The notes under the pieces: model-generated
Database searches by the model: none
What the model saw: only the letters and a program-made list of their open reading frames with translations
What the model was told of the DNA's origin: nothing
Assembly (NCBI GenBank): GCA_012515365.1
Contig: JAAYYM010000072.1
Span: 1 to 38,161, forward strand
DNA from: Clostridia bacterium
Lineage (GTDB): Bacteria; Bacillota_A; Clostridia; Lachnospirales; Lachnospiraceae
Direction: 5' to 3'
Length of the DNA stretch: 38,161 bases
Translations under genes and position numbers: made by a program
Shown here: in pieces, positions 8,312 to 15,352 of the stretch
Layout: every line of letters begins with the position of its first letter
How positions within the stretch are numbered: position 1 is the first letter of the stretch

Positions 8312-10036
8312 ATGGATTACACAATGCAGTTAGACACTCTATGGGTATTACTTGGAGCAGCACTTGTCTTCTTTATGCAGGCTGGCTTCGCAATGGTTGA
8401 AACAGGTTTCACAAGAGCAAAAAATGCCGGTAACATCATTATGAAAAACCTGATGGACTTCGCATTTGGATCGGTCGTATTTTATCTGATCGGTTTCGGT
8501 ATTCTGGCAGGATCTAAAAACGGATTTTGGGGTGGAATTGATTTTTTCATCCGCGGTACTTATGACACAGGTACAATTCCACTTTGGGCTTATGTAGCAT
8601 TTAACACAGTATTCTGTGCAACAGCAGCGACCATCGTTTCAGGTGCAATGGCTGAACGTACAAAATTCAGCGCTTATCTGGTATATAGTGTTGTAATCAG
8701 TGCAGTTGTTTACCCGATCTCTGCCCACTGGGTATGGGGCGGTGGCTGGCTCTCATCACTTTCCATCGGTGGAGCAACCGGATTTGTCGATTATGCAGGT
8801 TCTGCACTTGTTCATATGTGTGGTGGTATCGCAGCATTGATTGGTGCTAAAATTCTTGGACCTAGAATCGGTAAATTTGATAAAAACGGAAAGCCTCGTG
8901 CTATTCCGGGACACAGCCTTACACTTGGTGCTTTAGGTGTTATGATTCTCTGGTTTGGATGGTTCGGATTTAACCCTGCATCAAGCTATGGTTTATCAAG
9001 TATTGAAAACGCTTTAGATGTATCAAACGTATTTATGACAACAAATATTGCAGCTGCAGCATCTACCGTAACCGCTATGATCATTACCTGGATTAAATAC
9101 AAAAAACCTGATGTTTCTATGACCTTAAATGGTTCTTTGGCAGGTCTTGTCGCAATCACAGCAGGATGTTCAGTCGTAGATCCATGGGCCGCTACTATCA
9201 TTGGTATTATTGCTGGTTTCGTAGTTGTGTTTGGTATTGAATTCATTGAAAAAGTATGTAAGATTGATGATCCTGTTGGTGCAATCGGTGTTCACTGCCT
9301 CTGTGGTGCATTTGGAACACTTGCTGTCGGATTATTCGCAAGAGAAAATGGTCTGTTTACTACCGGACAATGGGGACAATTTGTAATTCAGTTAATCGGT
9401 GTTCTTGCTATTGCAGCATGGGTAACTGTTACCATGATCATTACATTTACCATTATTAAAAAGACAATGGGCTTACGTGCTTCTGTTGAAGAAGAGGTTC
9501 TTGGACTTGATATTACAGAGCATGGTCTTGTAAGTGCATATGCTGACTTTACAGCAAGTGTAGAAGAAATCTATGTGGACGAGCCTTTGGCTGCTGAGGT
9601 TACAGGTAATGTACCTGTTGATGAAGCGCTTCCTGTTCAGGTCAAAGCTGCACCACCAGTTGCCAGTGATGAATCAGGACTTAGATTTACCAAGGTTGAA
9701 ATCATTTGTAAGCAAAGCCGCTTCGATGCTTTAAAGACTGCAATGAGCAGAATCGGTATCACAGGTATGACTGTTACACATGTTCTTGGATATGGAATAC
9801 AAAAAGGAAAACCGGAATTCTATCGTGGTGCTGAAATCGAAAGCAGTCTTCTTCCTAAAGTACAGGTTGAAATCGTTGTCTGCAAGGTTCCTGTTAAGAC
9901 AGTGATCGATACAGCCAAGAAGGTTCTTTATACAGGACACATCGGAGATGGTAAGATCTTTATCTACAACATTGAAAACGTCATTAAAGTTCGTACAGGC
10001 GAAGAAGGTTACGATGCTCTGCAGGATGTAGAATAA
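8312..10036 (+). CDS. Ammonium transporter (Amt) fused to a C-terminal P-II sensor domain
   Basis: Residues 1 to about 390 are a membrane-embedded Amt channel with the twin pore histidines His168 (ALVHMCGG) and His328 ([11 protein letters not shown]) and the signature around [16 protein letters not shown]. After a linker rich in Ala, Val and Glu (about 390-455) comes a complete P-II domain (456-574) with T-loop [17 protein letters not shown] and the C-terminal [20 protein letters not shown] signature. In free P-II proteins GlnK normally plugs AmtB, so the fusion supplies its own gate. The T-loop position that is uridylylated in E. coli (Tyr51, in RGAEY) is Ile509, so that control should be absent. 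SD GGAGG is well placed. It lies downstream of glnN and an intercistronic terminator-like hairpin. Confidence 0.95.
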   Translation: MDYTMQLDTLWVLLGAALVFFMQAGFAMVETGFTRAKNAGNIIMKNLMDFAFGSVVFYLIGFGILAGSKNGFWGGIDFFIRGTYDTGTIPLWAYVAFNTVFCATAATIVSGAMAERTKFSAYLVYSVVISAVVYPISAHWVWGGGWLSSLSIGGATGFVDYAGSALVHMCGGIAALIGAKILGPRIGKFDKNGKPRAIPGHSLTLGALGVMILWFGWFGFNPASSYGLSSIENALDVSNVFMTTNIAAAASTVTAMIITWIKYKKPDVSMTLNGSLAGLVAITAGCSVVDPWAATIIGIIAGFVVVFGIEFIEKVCKIDDPVGAIGVHCLCGAFGTLAVGLFARENGLFTTGQWGQFVIQLIGVLAIAAWVTVTMIITFTIIKKTMGLRASVEEEVLGLDITEHGLVSAYADFTASVEEIYVDEPLAAEVTGNVPVDEALPVQVKAAPPVASDESGLRFTKVEIICKQSRFDALKTAMSRIGITGMTVTHVLGYGIQKGKPEFYRGAEIESSLLPKVQVEIVVCKVPVKTVIDTAKKVLYTGHIGDGKIFIYNIENVIKVRTGEEGYDALQDVE

Positions 10037-10109
10037 GCATTCGCATCATTACTAAAAGGTAGTTACGCATTAGCGTTTCTATATACCATTTATCCCTTAT
10101 TTGGTACAA

Positions 10110-10127
10110 GTATATCGCATGATATAC
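10110..10127. repeat. Small inverted repeat (7-bp arms)
   Basis: GTATATC (10110-10116) and GATATAC (10121-10127) flank the loop GCAT. No T-run follows on either strand, so it is not a standard terminator. Confidence 0.6.
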
Positions 10128-10132
10128 GCCCC

Positions 10133-10159
10133 GGAGAGAAAGTCCCAGACTTTCTCTCC
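10133..10159. repeat. Perfect 12-bp inverted repeat
   Basis: GGAGAGAAAGTC (10133-10144) and GACTTTCTCTCC (10148-10159) flank CCA. It is strong enough to form a hairpin 97-123 nt after the amt stop, but no T-run follows it on the plus strand. It could protect or end the amt transcript by a non-standard route. Confidence 0.7.
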
Positions 10160-10181
10160 ACCCCGCTAAAAAAATTGTGAA

Positions 10182-10325
10182 GAGGGTGGTTTTGGATGGG
10201 GTCAGGTGCCTGTAGGGTTTTGGGATTGACAAGAGGATAATGGAGTTGAGTTGCAAACATTTGCTACACCAAACTCCACTCTCTTAGTGCAGGCAAAGCA
10301 AAACCCACACCCCTAAAACATCTCC
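10182..10325. repeat. Degenerate inverted repeat, G/T-rich left arm and C/A-rich right arm
   Basis: The left arm contains GGTTTTGG, GGGTTTTGGGATTG and GGAGTTGAG. The right arm contains the approximate reverse complements CAAACTCC, GCAAAACCC and CCCCTAAAAC, centred on GCAAA-CA-TTTGC (10253-10264). It looks like the decayed remains of a palindromic element. Outer limits are approximate. Confidence 0.45.
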
Positions 10326-10361
10326 GTCCTCGTCCTTGTCCTCGCCCTTGTCCTCGCTCTT
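10326..10361. repeat. Hexamer tandem repeat, six units, followed by C9
   Basis: Units are GTCCTC, GTCCTT, GTCCTC, GCCCTT, GTCCTC and GCTCTT, followed by T and then nine C (10362-10370). This is an intergenic simple repeat prone to slippage, with no gene or promoter reading through it that would make it a phase switch. Confidence 0.8.
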
Positions 10362-10383
10362 CCCCCCCCCAACAAAGTGAAAG

Positions 10384-10570
10384 GGCCGGCTCTATAGAAA
10401 GAAGGATCAATTCGCTGACAATGATTTGCGCCCCTAGATTTCGTGAAATCCACTCCTTACGCAGACTCACAATTGAAGCAAAGCTTCAATTGCATAGTCG
10501 CAGTTAGGAGTTAGTTCACAAAATCGCTGCAAATGTCAGCAAATTGATCCTTCTTTCTATAGAGCCGGCC
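10384..10570. repeat. 187-bp palindromic element with perfect 29-bp terminal inverted repeats (MITE/REP-like)
   Basis: The left end GGCCGGCTCTATAGAAAGAA (10384-10403, arm continuing to 10412) is repeated exactly as its reverse complement at 10542-10570. Inner segments remain alignable arm to arm (GCTGACA, GATTT-GTGAA, ACTCCT-AC, CAATTGAAGC). The centre is CAATTGAAGC-AAA-GCTTCAATTG (10470-10492). The whole unit can therefore fold into one long hairpin on either strand. No transposase and no clear target duplication is visible. Its position between convergent amt and dapL suggests it may also block read-through. Confidence 0.85.
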
Positions 10571-10588
10571 AACACACACTCTCTCTCT

Positions 10589-11809
10589 CTACAACCCCAA
10601 CTTCTTAATCCTATCCACTGCCGCAATCGTATTCTCATAGCTTCCGAATGCAGTCAGTCTAAAGTATCCTTCACCACTCGGTCCAAATCCAGATCCCGGT
10701 GTTCCTACTACATTAGCCTGTTCTAATAATAAATCAAAGAATTCCCACGAAGTCATTTTGTTTGGTGTTTCAAGCCAGATATAAGGAGCATTCACACCAC
10801 CTGAAACGGAATACCCTGCTTCTTTTAAGCCATTCAGAATATAAGATGCATTCTTCATATAATAAGCAACCTGTTCTTTAAGCTGTGCCTTTCCTGCATC
10901 TGAGTAAACAGCTTCACCTGCTTTTTGGACAATATATGGTGCACCATTATATTTCGTTCCGTGACGTCTTGCCCATAAAGAATGTAACATCACATCACCT
11001 GATTTTAATTCCTTAGGAATAACAGTATATCCAAGTCGCGTTCCTGTAAAACCAGCATTTTTTGAAAATGATTTAAGCTCTATTGCACAGGTTCTGGCTC
11101 CCTCACATTCAAAAATGGTGTGCGGCACATCCTGTTCACTGATATAAGCTTCATAAGCTGCATCATAAATGATAACTGCACCCACTTTATTTGCATAGTC
11201 AACCCATTTTTGTAGCTGCTCTTTATTGATCGTAGCACCTGTAGGATTATTAGGAAAGCACAGATATATGATATCAGGTGTTTTTTTCGGAAGCTCCGGA
11301 GCAAACTGATTTTCCTTTGTGCATGGCATATAGATCACATCACTCCATGTCTCACTCTTAGGATCATAGGTACCTGTTCTGCCTGCCATGACATTGGTAT
11401 CTACATAAACCGGATAAACCGGATCACATACTGCTATTTTATTGTCTGCACCAAATATCTCCTGGATATTACCGGAATCACATTTTGCTCCATCTGAAAT
11501 GAAGATTTCATCTGCTGCGATCTGACATCCACGAGCTTTATAATCATGTTCAGCAATTGCATTTCTTAAAAATTCATAGCCCAGATCCGGTGCATATCCA
11601 TGAAAAGTCTCCTTGCATGCCATCTCATCAACAGCACTGTGAAGTGCTTCGATGATAGCCGGTGCCAATGGCTGGGTCACATCACCGATTCCCAGTGAAA
11701 TTACTTTTTTATCAGGATTTTCAGCTGAAAACTCACGTGCTTTTCTTCCTACTGTGGAAAACAAATAGCTTCCCGGAAGCTTTAAATAATTTTCATTTAA
11801 TGTAAACAT
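10589..11809 (-). CDS. dapL: LL-diaminopimelate aminotransferase
   Basis: Converts tetrahydrodipicolinate directly to LL-diaminopimelate with glutamate as amino donor, bypassing acyl intermediates in lysine and peptidoglycan precursor synthesis. The frame is open to 11860, but the start at 11809 (MFTLNENYLKLPGSYLF) is preferred: it has GGAG about 8 nt upstream, matches the family N-terminus and gives the usual length of about 406 residues, while a start at 11860 would sit inside dapF. PLP-fold motifs seen are LCFPNNPTGATI, the YDAAYEAYIS stretch and the PLP lysine in ELKSFSKNAGFTGTRLGY. It is last in glnA-ANTAR-dapF-dapL, 28 bp after dapF, next to the enzyme using its product. Confidence 0.95.
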   Translation of the reverse strand: MFTLNENYLKLPGSYLFSTVGRKAREFSAENPDKKVISLGIGDVTQPLAPAIIEALHSAVDEMACKETFHGYAPDLGYEFLRNAIAEHDYKARGCQIAADEIFISDGAKCDSGNIQEIFGADNKIAVCDPVYPVYVDTNVMAGRTGTYDPKSETWSDVIYMPCTKENQFAPELPKKTPDIIYLCFPNNPTGATINKEQLQKWVDYANKVGAVIIYDAAYEAYISEQDVPHTIFECEGARTCAIELKSFSKNAGFTGTRLGYTVIPKELKSGDVMLHSLWARRHGTKYNGAPYIVQKAGEAVYSDAGKAQLKEQVAYYMKNASYILNGLKEAGYSVSGGVNAPYIWLETPNKMTSWEFFDLLLEQANVVGTPGSGFGPSGEGYFRLTAFGSYENTIAAVDRIKKLGL

Positions 11810-11837
11810 CTCTTTCACTCCATCTTCTGTTATATTT

Positions 11838-12701
11838 TTAAATATGTATTTCTCCCTCAAAGACAGTAACTGCTTCGCCGGTCATAAATACCTTATTCTG
11901 TATTCTGTCCCATGAGATTAATAGGTTTCCGCCTCGCAGCTTAAGTGTTACTTCGGTCTCTGTCAGTCCATTTAAGATTGCTGCCACAGCAGTCGCACAT
12001 GCTCCCGTACCGCAGGCCAAGGTCTCACCCGTTCCACGCTCCCATACACGCATTTCAATCGTCTTTTTATCAATAATACGCGCAAACTCTGTATTAACTC
12101 TGTTCGGAAATACTCGATGATGCTCAAACGAAGGACCCACCTTTAAAAGATCCATCCCTGCCACATCATCCACAAAAACAACTGCATGCGGATTTCCCAT
12201 GGAAACACAGGTCATCTGATAAGCCTTTCCATCTACTTCAATCGCTTCATCAATTGCCTGTTCATTTTTAGAGATGACAGGTACACGCTCTGCCTGGATT
12301 TCCGGTTCGCCCATATCTACCATTACAGTTTCCACGACCTTACCATCTTGTCCTTCACCAGGTACCTTCTCATCTGTCAGATAAAGAGTCAGATATTTGA
12401 TCTTTCCCATAGAAATGATACTGATCTGCGTATCATGTACAAATCCATGGTCATAAACAAATTTTGCAACACAACGGATTCCATTTCCACACATTTCAGA
12501 ACGAGAACCATCCGCATTGTACATTTCCATTTCGCAGTCTGCCTGATCAGACGGATTAATAAAAATCACACCATCTCCGCCTATTCCAAAATTCCTGTCG
12601 CTTAAAAACCTGACCACATCACTTCTGTTTGGAACCTTTTGCGTAAAACTCTCTACATAAACATAATCATTTCCACATCCATGCATTTTAGTAAACTTCA
12701 T
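11838..12701 (-). CDS. dapF: Diaminopimelate epimerase
   Basis: Interconverts LL- and meso-diaminopimelate. Both catalytic cysteines are present: Cys71 in SEMCGNGIRC and Cys230 in ETLACGTGACATA. The N-terminus MKFTKMHGCGNDYVYV is typical. The length of 287 residues is normal, with a modest charged insertion near residues 110-122 (KVPGEGQDGK). It lies 16 bp after the ANTAR regulator and 28 bp before dapL. Pairing with dapL in one transcript fits the DapL pathway, whose product is the DapF substrate. Co-transcription with glnA would tie the aminotransferase supply to nitrogen status (inference). Confidence 0.97.
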   Translation of the reverse strand: MKFTKMHGCGNDYVYVESFTQKVPNRSDVVRFLSDRNFGIGGDGVIFINPSDQADCEMEMYNADGSRSEMCGNGIRCVAKFVYDHGFVHDTQISIISMGKIKYLTLYLTDEKVPGEGQDGKVVETVMVDMGEPEIQAERVPVISKNEQAIDEAIEVDGKAYQMTCVSMGNPHAVVFVDDVAGMDLLKVGPSFEHHRVFPNRVNTEFARIIDKKTIEMRVWERGTGETLACGTGACATAVAAILNGLTETEVTLKLRGGNLLISWDRIQNKVFMTGEAVTVFEGEIHI

Positions 12702-12717
12702 TTATAATCCTCCATTG

Positions 12718-13266
12718 CTACTGCATCAGCGCAAGCACCATCTGTGCTGTTTCTAACATATTGGTTCCGGTATCCATACTGCATTTTTGCAGATACCGGT
12801 GCGATTCCTCTTCTGTCATATTATTTCTGGATATCAGAAGATTTTTTGCTGATTCAATAATTTTTCTCTCCTCTGAGCTTCTTGCTGACGGCTTTTGTTT
12901 CAGCTTTTTCCGCCTGCGTGAGATGGTCTGTACCATCATAGATACTGTATTAACAAGGTCATATGCCTTGATTGGCATTGCGACACATACAATATCATTA
13001 TCCATACAGTTCTGTAGTAAATGCTGCGACGCTACTAACAGCATTTCAATATGTGACGGTAAATATTCATGTAATTCCGAATACATCATATCTGAATATT
13101 TATATCCACTTACTACAATCCCATCCTCCATGCCATCTGCATATTGCAGAACCTGAGAGCCGGTATTACAGACTGCTACTACAGAGAAACCACTTTTTAC
13201 AAGAAAATTCCTTATATTTTGTGCATCCTCTAATTTAGGAAATACAACTATTATATTTACATTCAC
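12718..13266 (-). CDS. ANTAR-domain RNA-binding antiterminator with a degenerate receiver domain
   Basis: Residues 1 to about 115 have receiver-like spacing, but the acidic pocket is missing (VVFPKLED) and the phosphoacceptor position in DGIVVSGYK is Ser53 rather than Asp; Lys100 (MPIK) is kept. Residues about 130-182 are an ANTAR domain (ERKIIESAKNLLISRNNM, then EESHRYLQKCS and LETAQMVL), the three-helix fold that binds paired hexaloop hairpins and prevents termination, as in EutV and NasR. The start is GTG at 13266 behind a full AGGAGGTGA sequence. It lies directly after glnA, whose leader carries a candidate ANTAR target, suggesting autoregulation of the operon. Loss of the Asp argues for control by something other than phosphorylation. 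Confidence 0.9.
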   Translation of the reverse strand: MNVNIIVVFPKLEDAQNIRNFLVKSGFSVVAVCNTGSQVLQYADGMEDGIVVSGYKYSDMMYSELHEYLPSHIEMLLVASQHLLQNCMDNDIVCVAMPIKAYDLVNTVSMMVQTISRRRKKLKQKPSARSSEERKIIESAKNLLISRNNMTEEESHRYLQKCSMDTGTNMLETAQMVLALMQ

Positions 13267-13314
13267 ACCTACATCACCTCCTGACTTTACGTGTATATTT
13301 TAATCAGGAAATGC

Positions 13315-14646
13315 CTACATTCTGTGCAGATATTCATCTATTTCCCATTGTGTAACCTGTGTACGATATTCATTCCATTCTCTGAGCTTCGCATCAATAT
13401 ACTTATGATAAATATGCTCACCAAGTACAGAGCGCATCAGCTCATCCTTCTCTAATTCTTTAACTGCATCATATAAGGTTACCGGAAGAGAATCGATATT
13501 CATCGCCTTACGCTCTTCATCTGTCATATTGAAAATATTCAGATCAACACTTTCACCTGGATCAATCTTATTTTTAATTCCGTCCATTCCTGCTGCTAAG
13601 CATACAGCCAATGCCAGATATGGGTTGCAAGATGGGTCAGGACAACGAAGTTCGATCCTGGTACCTTCTCCTCTTGAAGCCGGAATGCGGATCAGCGGAC
13701 TACGGTTTTCAGCGCTCCACGCAATGTAAACCGGGGCCTCATAGCCTGCTACAAGTCTCTTATAAGAATTAACGATTGGATTTGTGATAGCTGCCATTCC
13801 CGGCATATGTTTCATCAATCCGCCTATAAAATAATAAGCATCCTGGCTCAGTTCGAATTTTCCGTTTGGATCATAAAATGCATTCTTGCCGTCCTTTTCA
13901 AGAGACATATTTGTGTGCATACCTGAACCATTGATGGCAAATTTAGGCTTTGGCATAAAAGTTGCATGTAATCCGTGACGTTTTGCTATCGTCTTGACTG
14001 TCAGCTTAAATGTCATGATATTATCAGCCGTTACAAGTGCTTCATCATAACGAAAATCAATTTCATGCTGTGCCGGAGCTACCTCATGATGAGATGCCTC
14101 TATTTCAAAGCCCATATCCTCAAGCGTCAGCACCATATCGCGTCTGGCATTCTCTCCCAGATCAACAGGACCCAGATCAAAATATCCTGCTTTTTCATGG
14201 CTTAATGTCGTAGGAAGTCCATTCTCATCTGTATGGAACAGGAAAAACTCACACTCTGGTCCAACATCAAATGTATAGCCAAGCTCTGCTGCCTTACTAA
14301 TCTCATTTTTAAGGATATGTCTTGGATCACCTTTGAATGGTGTCCCATCCGGACAATACACATCACATATCAGCCTTGCTACCTTTCCCTGCTGAGGTCT
14401 CCATGGGAAAATGCAAAAGGTATCATAATCCGGATAAAGATACATGTCTGATTCCTCTATTCTGACAAATCCCTCTATCGAAGAGCCGTCAAACATAACT
14501 TTATTGTCCAAAGCCTTTTCGAGCTGGCTTGATGTAATAGCCACATTTTTTAAATTACCGAAAATATCAGTAAATTGTAAACGGATAAATTCTACATCCT
14601 CGTCCTCGACTAACTGAAGTACATCTTTTCTTGTATATCTGCTCAT
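13315..14646 (-). CDS. glnA: Glutamine synthetase type I
   Basis: ATP-dependent glutamine synthesis by a dodecameric cytosolic enzyme. It is 443 residues, the short GSI-alpha form of Firmicutes, without the extra segment and adenylylated Tyr loop of the beta form. Seen are the N-terminal beta-grasp with [29 protein letters not shown], the metal-binding GPECEFFLF, the [15 protein letters not shown] and [12 protein letters not shown] stretches, and [20 protein letters not shown] nucleotide and glutamate contacts. SD AAGGAG lies 7-8 nt before ATG. It is first in an operon with the ANTAR regulator 48 bp downstream. Its promoter and ANTAR-type leader are at 14687-14774. Confidence 0.97.
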   Translation of the reverse strand: MSRYTRKDVLQLVEDEDVEFIRLQFTDIFGNLKNVAITSSQLEKALDNKVMFDGSSIEGFVRIEESDMYLYPDYDTFCIFPWRPQQGKVARLICDVYCPDGTPFKGDPRHILKNEISKAAELGYTFDVGPECEFFLFHTDENGLPTTLSHEKAGYFDLGPVDLGENARRDMVLTLEDMGFEIEASHHEVAPAQHEIDFRYDEALVTADNIMTFKLTVKTIAKRHGLHATFMPKPKFAINGSGMHTNMSLEKDGKNAFYDPNGKFELSQDAYYFIGGLMKHMPGMAAITNPIVNSYKRLVAGYEAPVYIAWSAENRSPLIRIPASRGEGTRIELRCPDPSCNPYLALAVCLAAGMDGIKNKIDPGESVDLNIFNMTDEERKAMNIDSLPVTLYDAVKELEKDELMRSVLGEHIYHKYIDAKLREWNEYRTQVTQWEIDEYLHRM

Positions 14647-14686
14647 AGTTTCACTCCTTTTCTCAATTCACTCTATAATAAAATCA

Positions 14687-14739
14687 GCGCTCCCAAAAGG
14701 GTGATAACTTTATCACCCCATAGAGAACGCCTTTGTCCT
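14687..14739 (-). promoter_or_regulatory. Candidate ANTAR-responsive leader element of glnA
   Basis: Read on the minus strand, hairpin P1 AGGAC-AAAGGC-GTTCT (14739-14724) and hairpin P2 GGGTGAT-AAAGTT-ATCACCC (14718-14699) each have a six-base loop with A at position 1 and G at position 4, the known ANTAR target signature. The spacing is five bases. An alternative stem GCGTTCTC (14730-14723)/GGGAGCGC (14694-14687) encloses P2 and takes the 3' arm of P1, so it excludes P1. P2 is followed by TTTT. Transcription should start at about 14739, exactly at P1. Confidence 0.7.
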
Positions 14740-14745
14740 TTTTTC

Positions 14746-14774
14746 ATAATATCAGCCGACATTTATTTTGTCAA
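14746..14774 (-). promoter_or_regulatory. Promoter of the glnA operon
   Basis: On the minus strand TTGACA (14774-14769), a 17-nt spacer and TATTAT (14751-14746), a near-consensus sigma-A promoter. The leader is about 93 nt. Confidence 0.8.
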
Positions 14775-14785
14775 CAAACGACACT

Positions 14786-14813
14786 TTGATTATTCAAAAA
14801 GTCAGCATATAAA
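14786..14813 (+). promoter_or_regulatory. Possible promoter of the 14867 gene
   Basis: TTGATT (14786-14791), a 16-nt spacer and TATAAA (14808-14813), divergent from the glnA promoter. Other AT-rich -10 candidates exist closer to the gene. Confidence 0.4.
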
Positions 14814-14866
14814 TCACTGTTTCATTATATGATTAAATATATGAATAACTAATTGGAGGTTCCGAT

Positions 14867-15352
14867 TTGCAATCAAAAACCAAAATCATCGTCCTTCATT
14901 CCAAAGAACTCATTTATACAGGTATCTTCATCACATTGGGGATTCTGCTCATTCTTCTGCTGATTTTCATGTTCACCCCTGATAGCACTGCACCGATTGA
15001 GGGTTCCGGCACCTCCACAATGAATGAAACAGCAAATGCAGATCAGAAAAATCCAGGCACCTATGTACCTGGTGTTTATACCACCTCGATCATGCTAAAT
15101 AATGCAGCTGTTGACATTGAAGTCGTAGTGGATAAAGATCATATCAATTCTATCCGCCTCGTAAATCTGAATGAAGCAGTTGCTGCGATTTATCCACTGA
15201 TCCAGCCTACCTTTGATGAGTTAACTGCACAAATCTACAAACAACAGTCCATAGATTCTATTTCCTATTTGGACGAAAATAAGTACACATCCATTCTGTT
15301 GATAGACGCCATCGGTCAGGCGCTGGATAAAGCCAGACCAGCTATACCGTGA
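14867..15352 (+). CDS. Membrane-anchored protein with a degenerate FMN-binding-like domain
   Basis: A 161-residue protein starting with TTG, 7 nt after a good GGAGG. One membrane helix (about residues 16-37) follows a short positively charged N-terminus, then a low-complexity Ser/Thr/Asn linker and an extracytoplasmic domain of about 100 residues. The order PGVYTTSIML, DIEVVVDKDHINSIRL and the end YTSILLIDAIGQALDKA recalls the FMN-binding domain of electron-transport subunits, but the S-G-A-T motif that carries covalent flavin is replaced by SISYLDENK, so flavin attachment is not expected. Function unknown. Its last 11 bp overlap the 3' end of nadE on the other strand, leaving no room for a terminator. 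Confidence 0.75.
   Translation: MQSKTKIIVLHSKELIYTGIFITLGILLILLLIFMFTPDSTAPIEGSGTSTMNETANADQKNPGTYVPGVYTTSIMLNNAAVDIEVVVDKDHINSIRLVNLNEAVAAIYPLIQPTFDELTAQIYKQQSIDSISYLDENKYTSILLIDAIGQALDKARPAIP

Larger units (their letters stand above)
10037..10588. other. Repeat-rich gene-free gap between convergent amt and dapL
   Basis: This 552-bp gap holds no believable gene. In order it contains a small palindrome (10110-10127), a perfect 12-bp inverted repeat (10133-10159), a degenerate inverted repeat (about 10182-10325), six hexamer repeats (10326-10361), nine C in a row (10362-10370), a 187-bp palindromic element (10384-10570) and an AC/TC microsatellite (10572-10590) running into the dapL stop. Composition is strongly strand-asymmetric (G/T-rich, then C-rich), unlike the flanking genes. 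Open frames here are by-products of the repeats. Confidence 0.85.

Noticed and set aside
10133..10159. Intrinsic terminator of amt
   Set aside because: A strong hairpin but followed by ACCCCGC rather than T; listed only as a repeat.
9984..10256. 90-residue open frame on the minus strand
   Set aside because: Overlaps the end of the amt fusion antisense and continues into repeats; no start signal or family.
10326..10361. CRISPR-like array
   Set aside because: Units are 6 bp with no spacers; a simple tandem repeat, and no cas genes are present.
10264..10470. 68-residue open frame on the minus strand in the repeat gap
   Set aside because: Its Gly/Arg/Gln-rich middle is only the translation of the hexamer and C-run repeats; no ribosome site.
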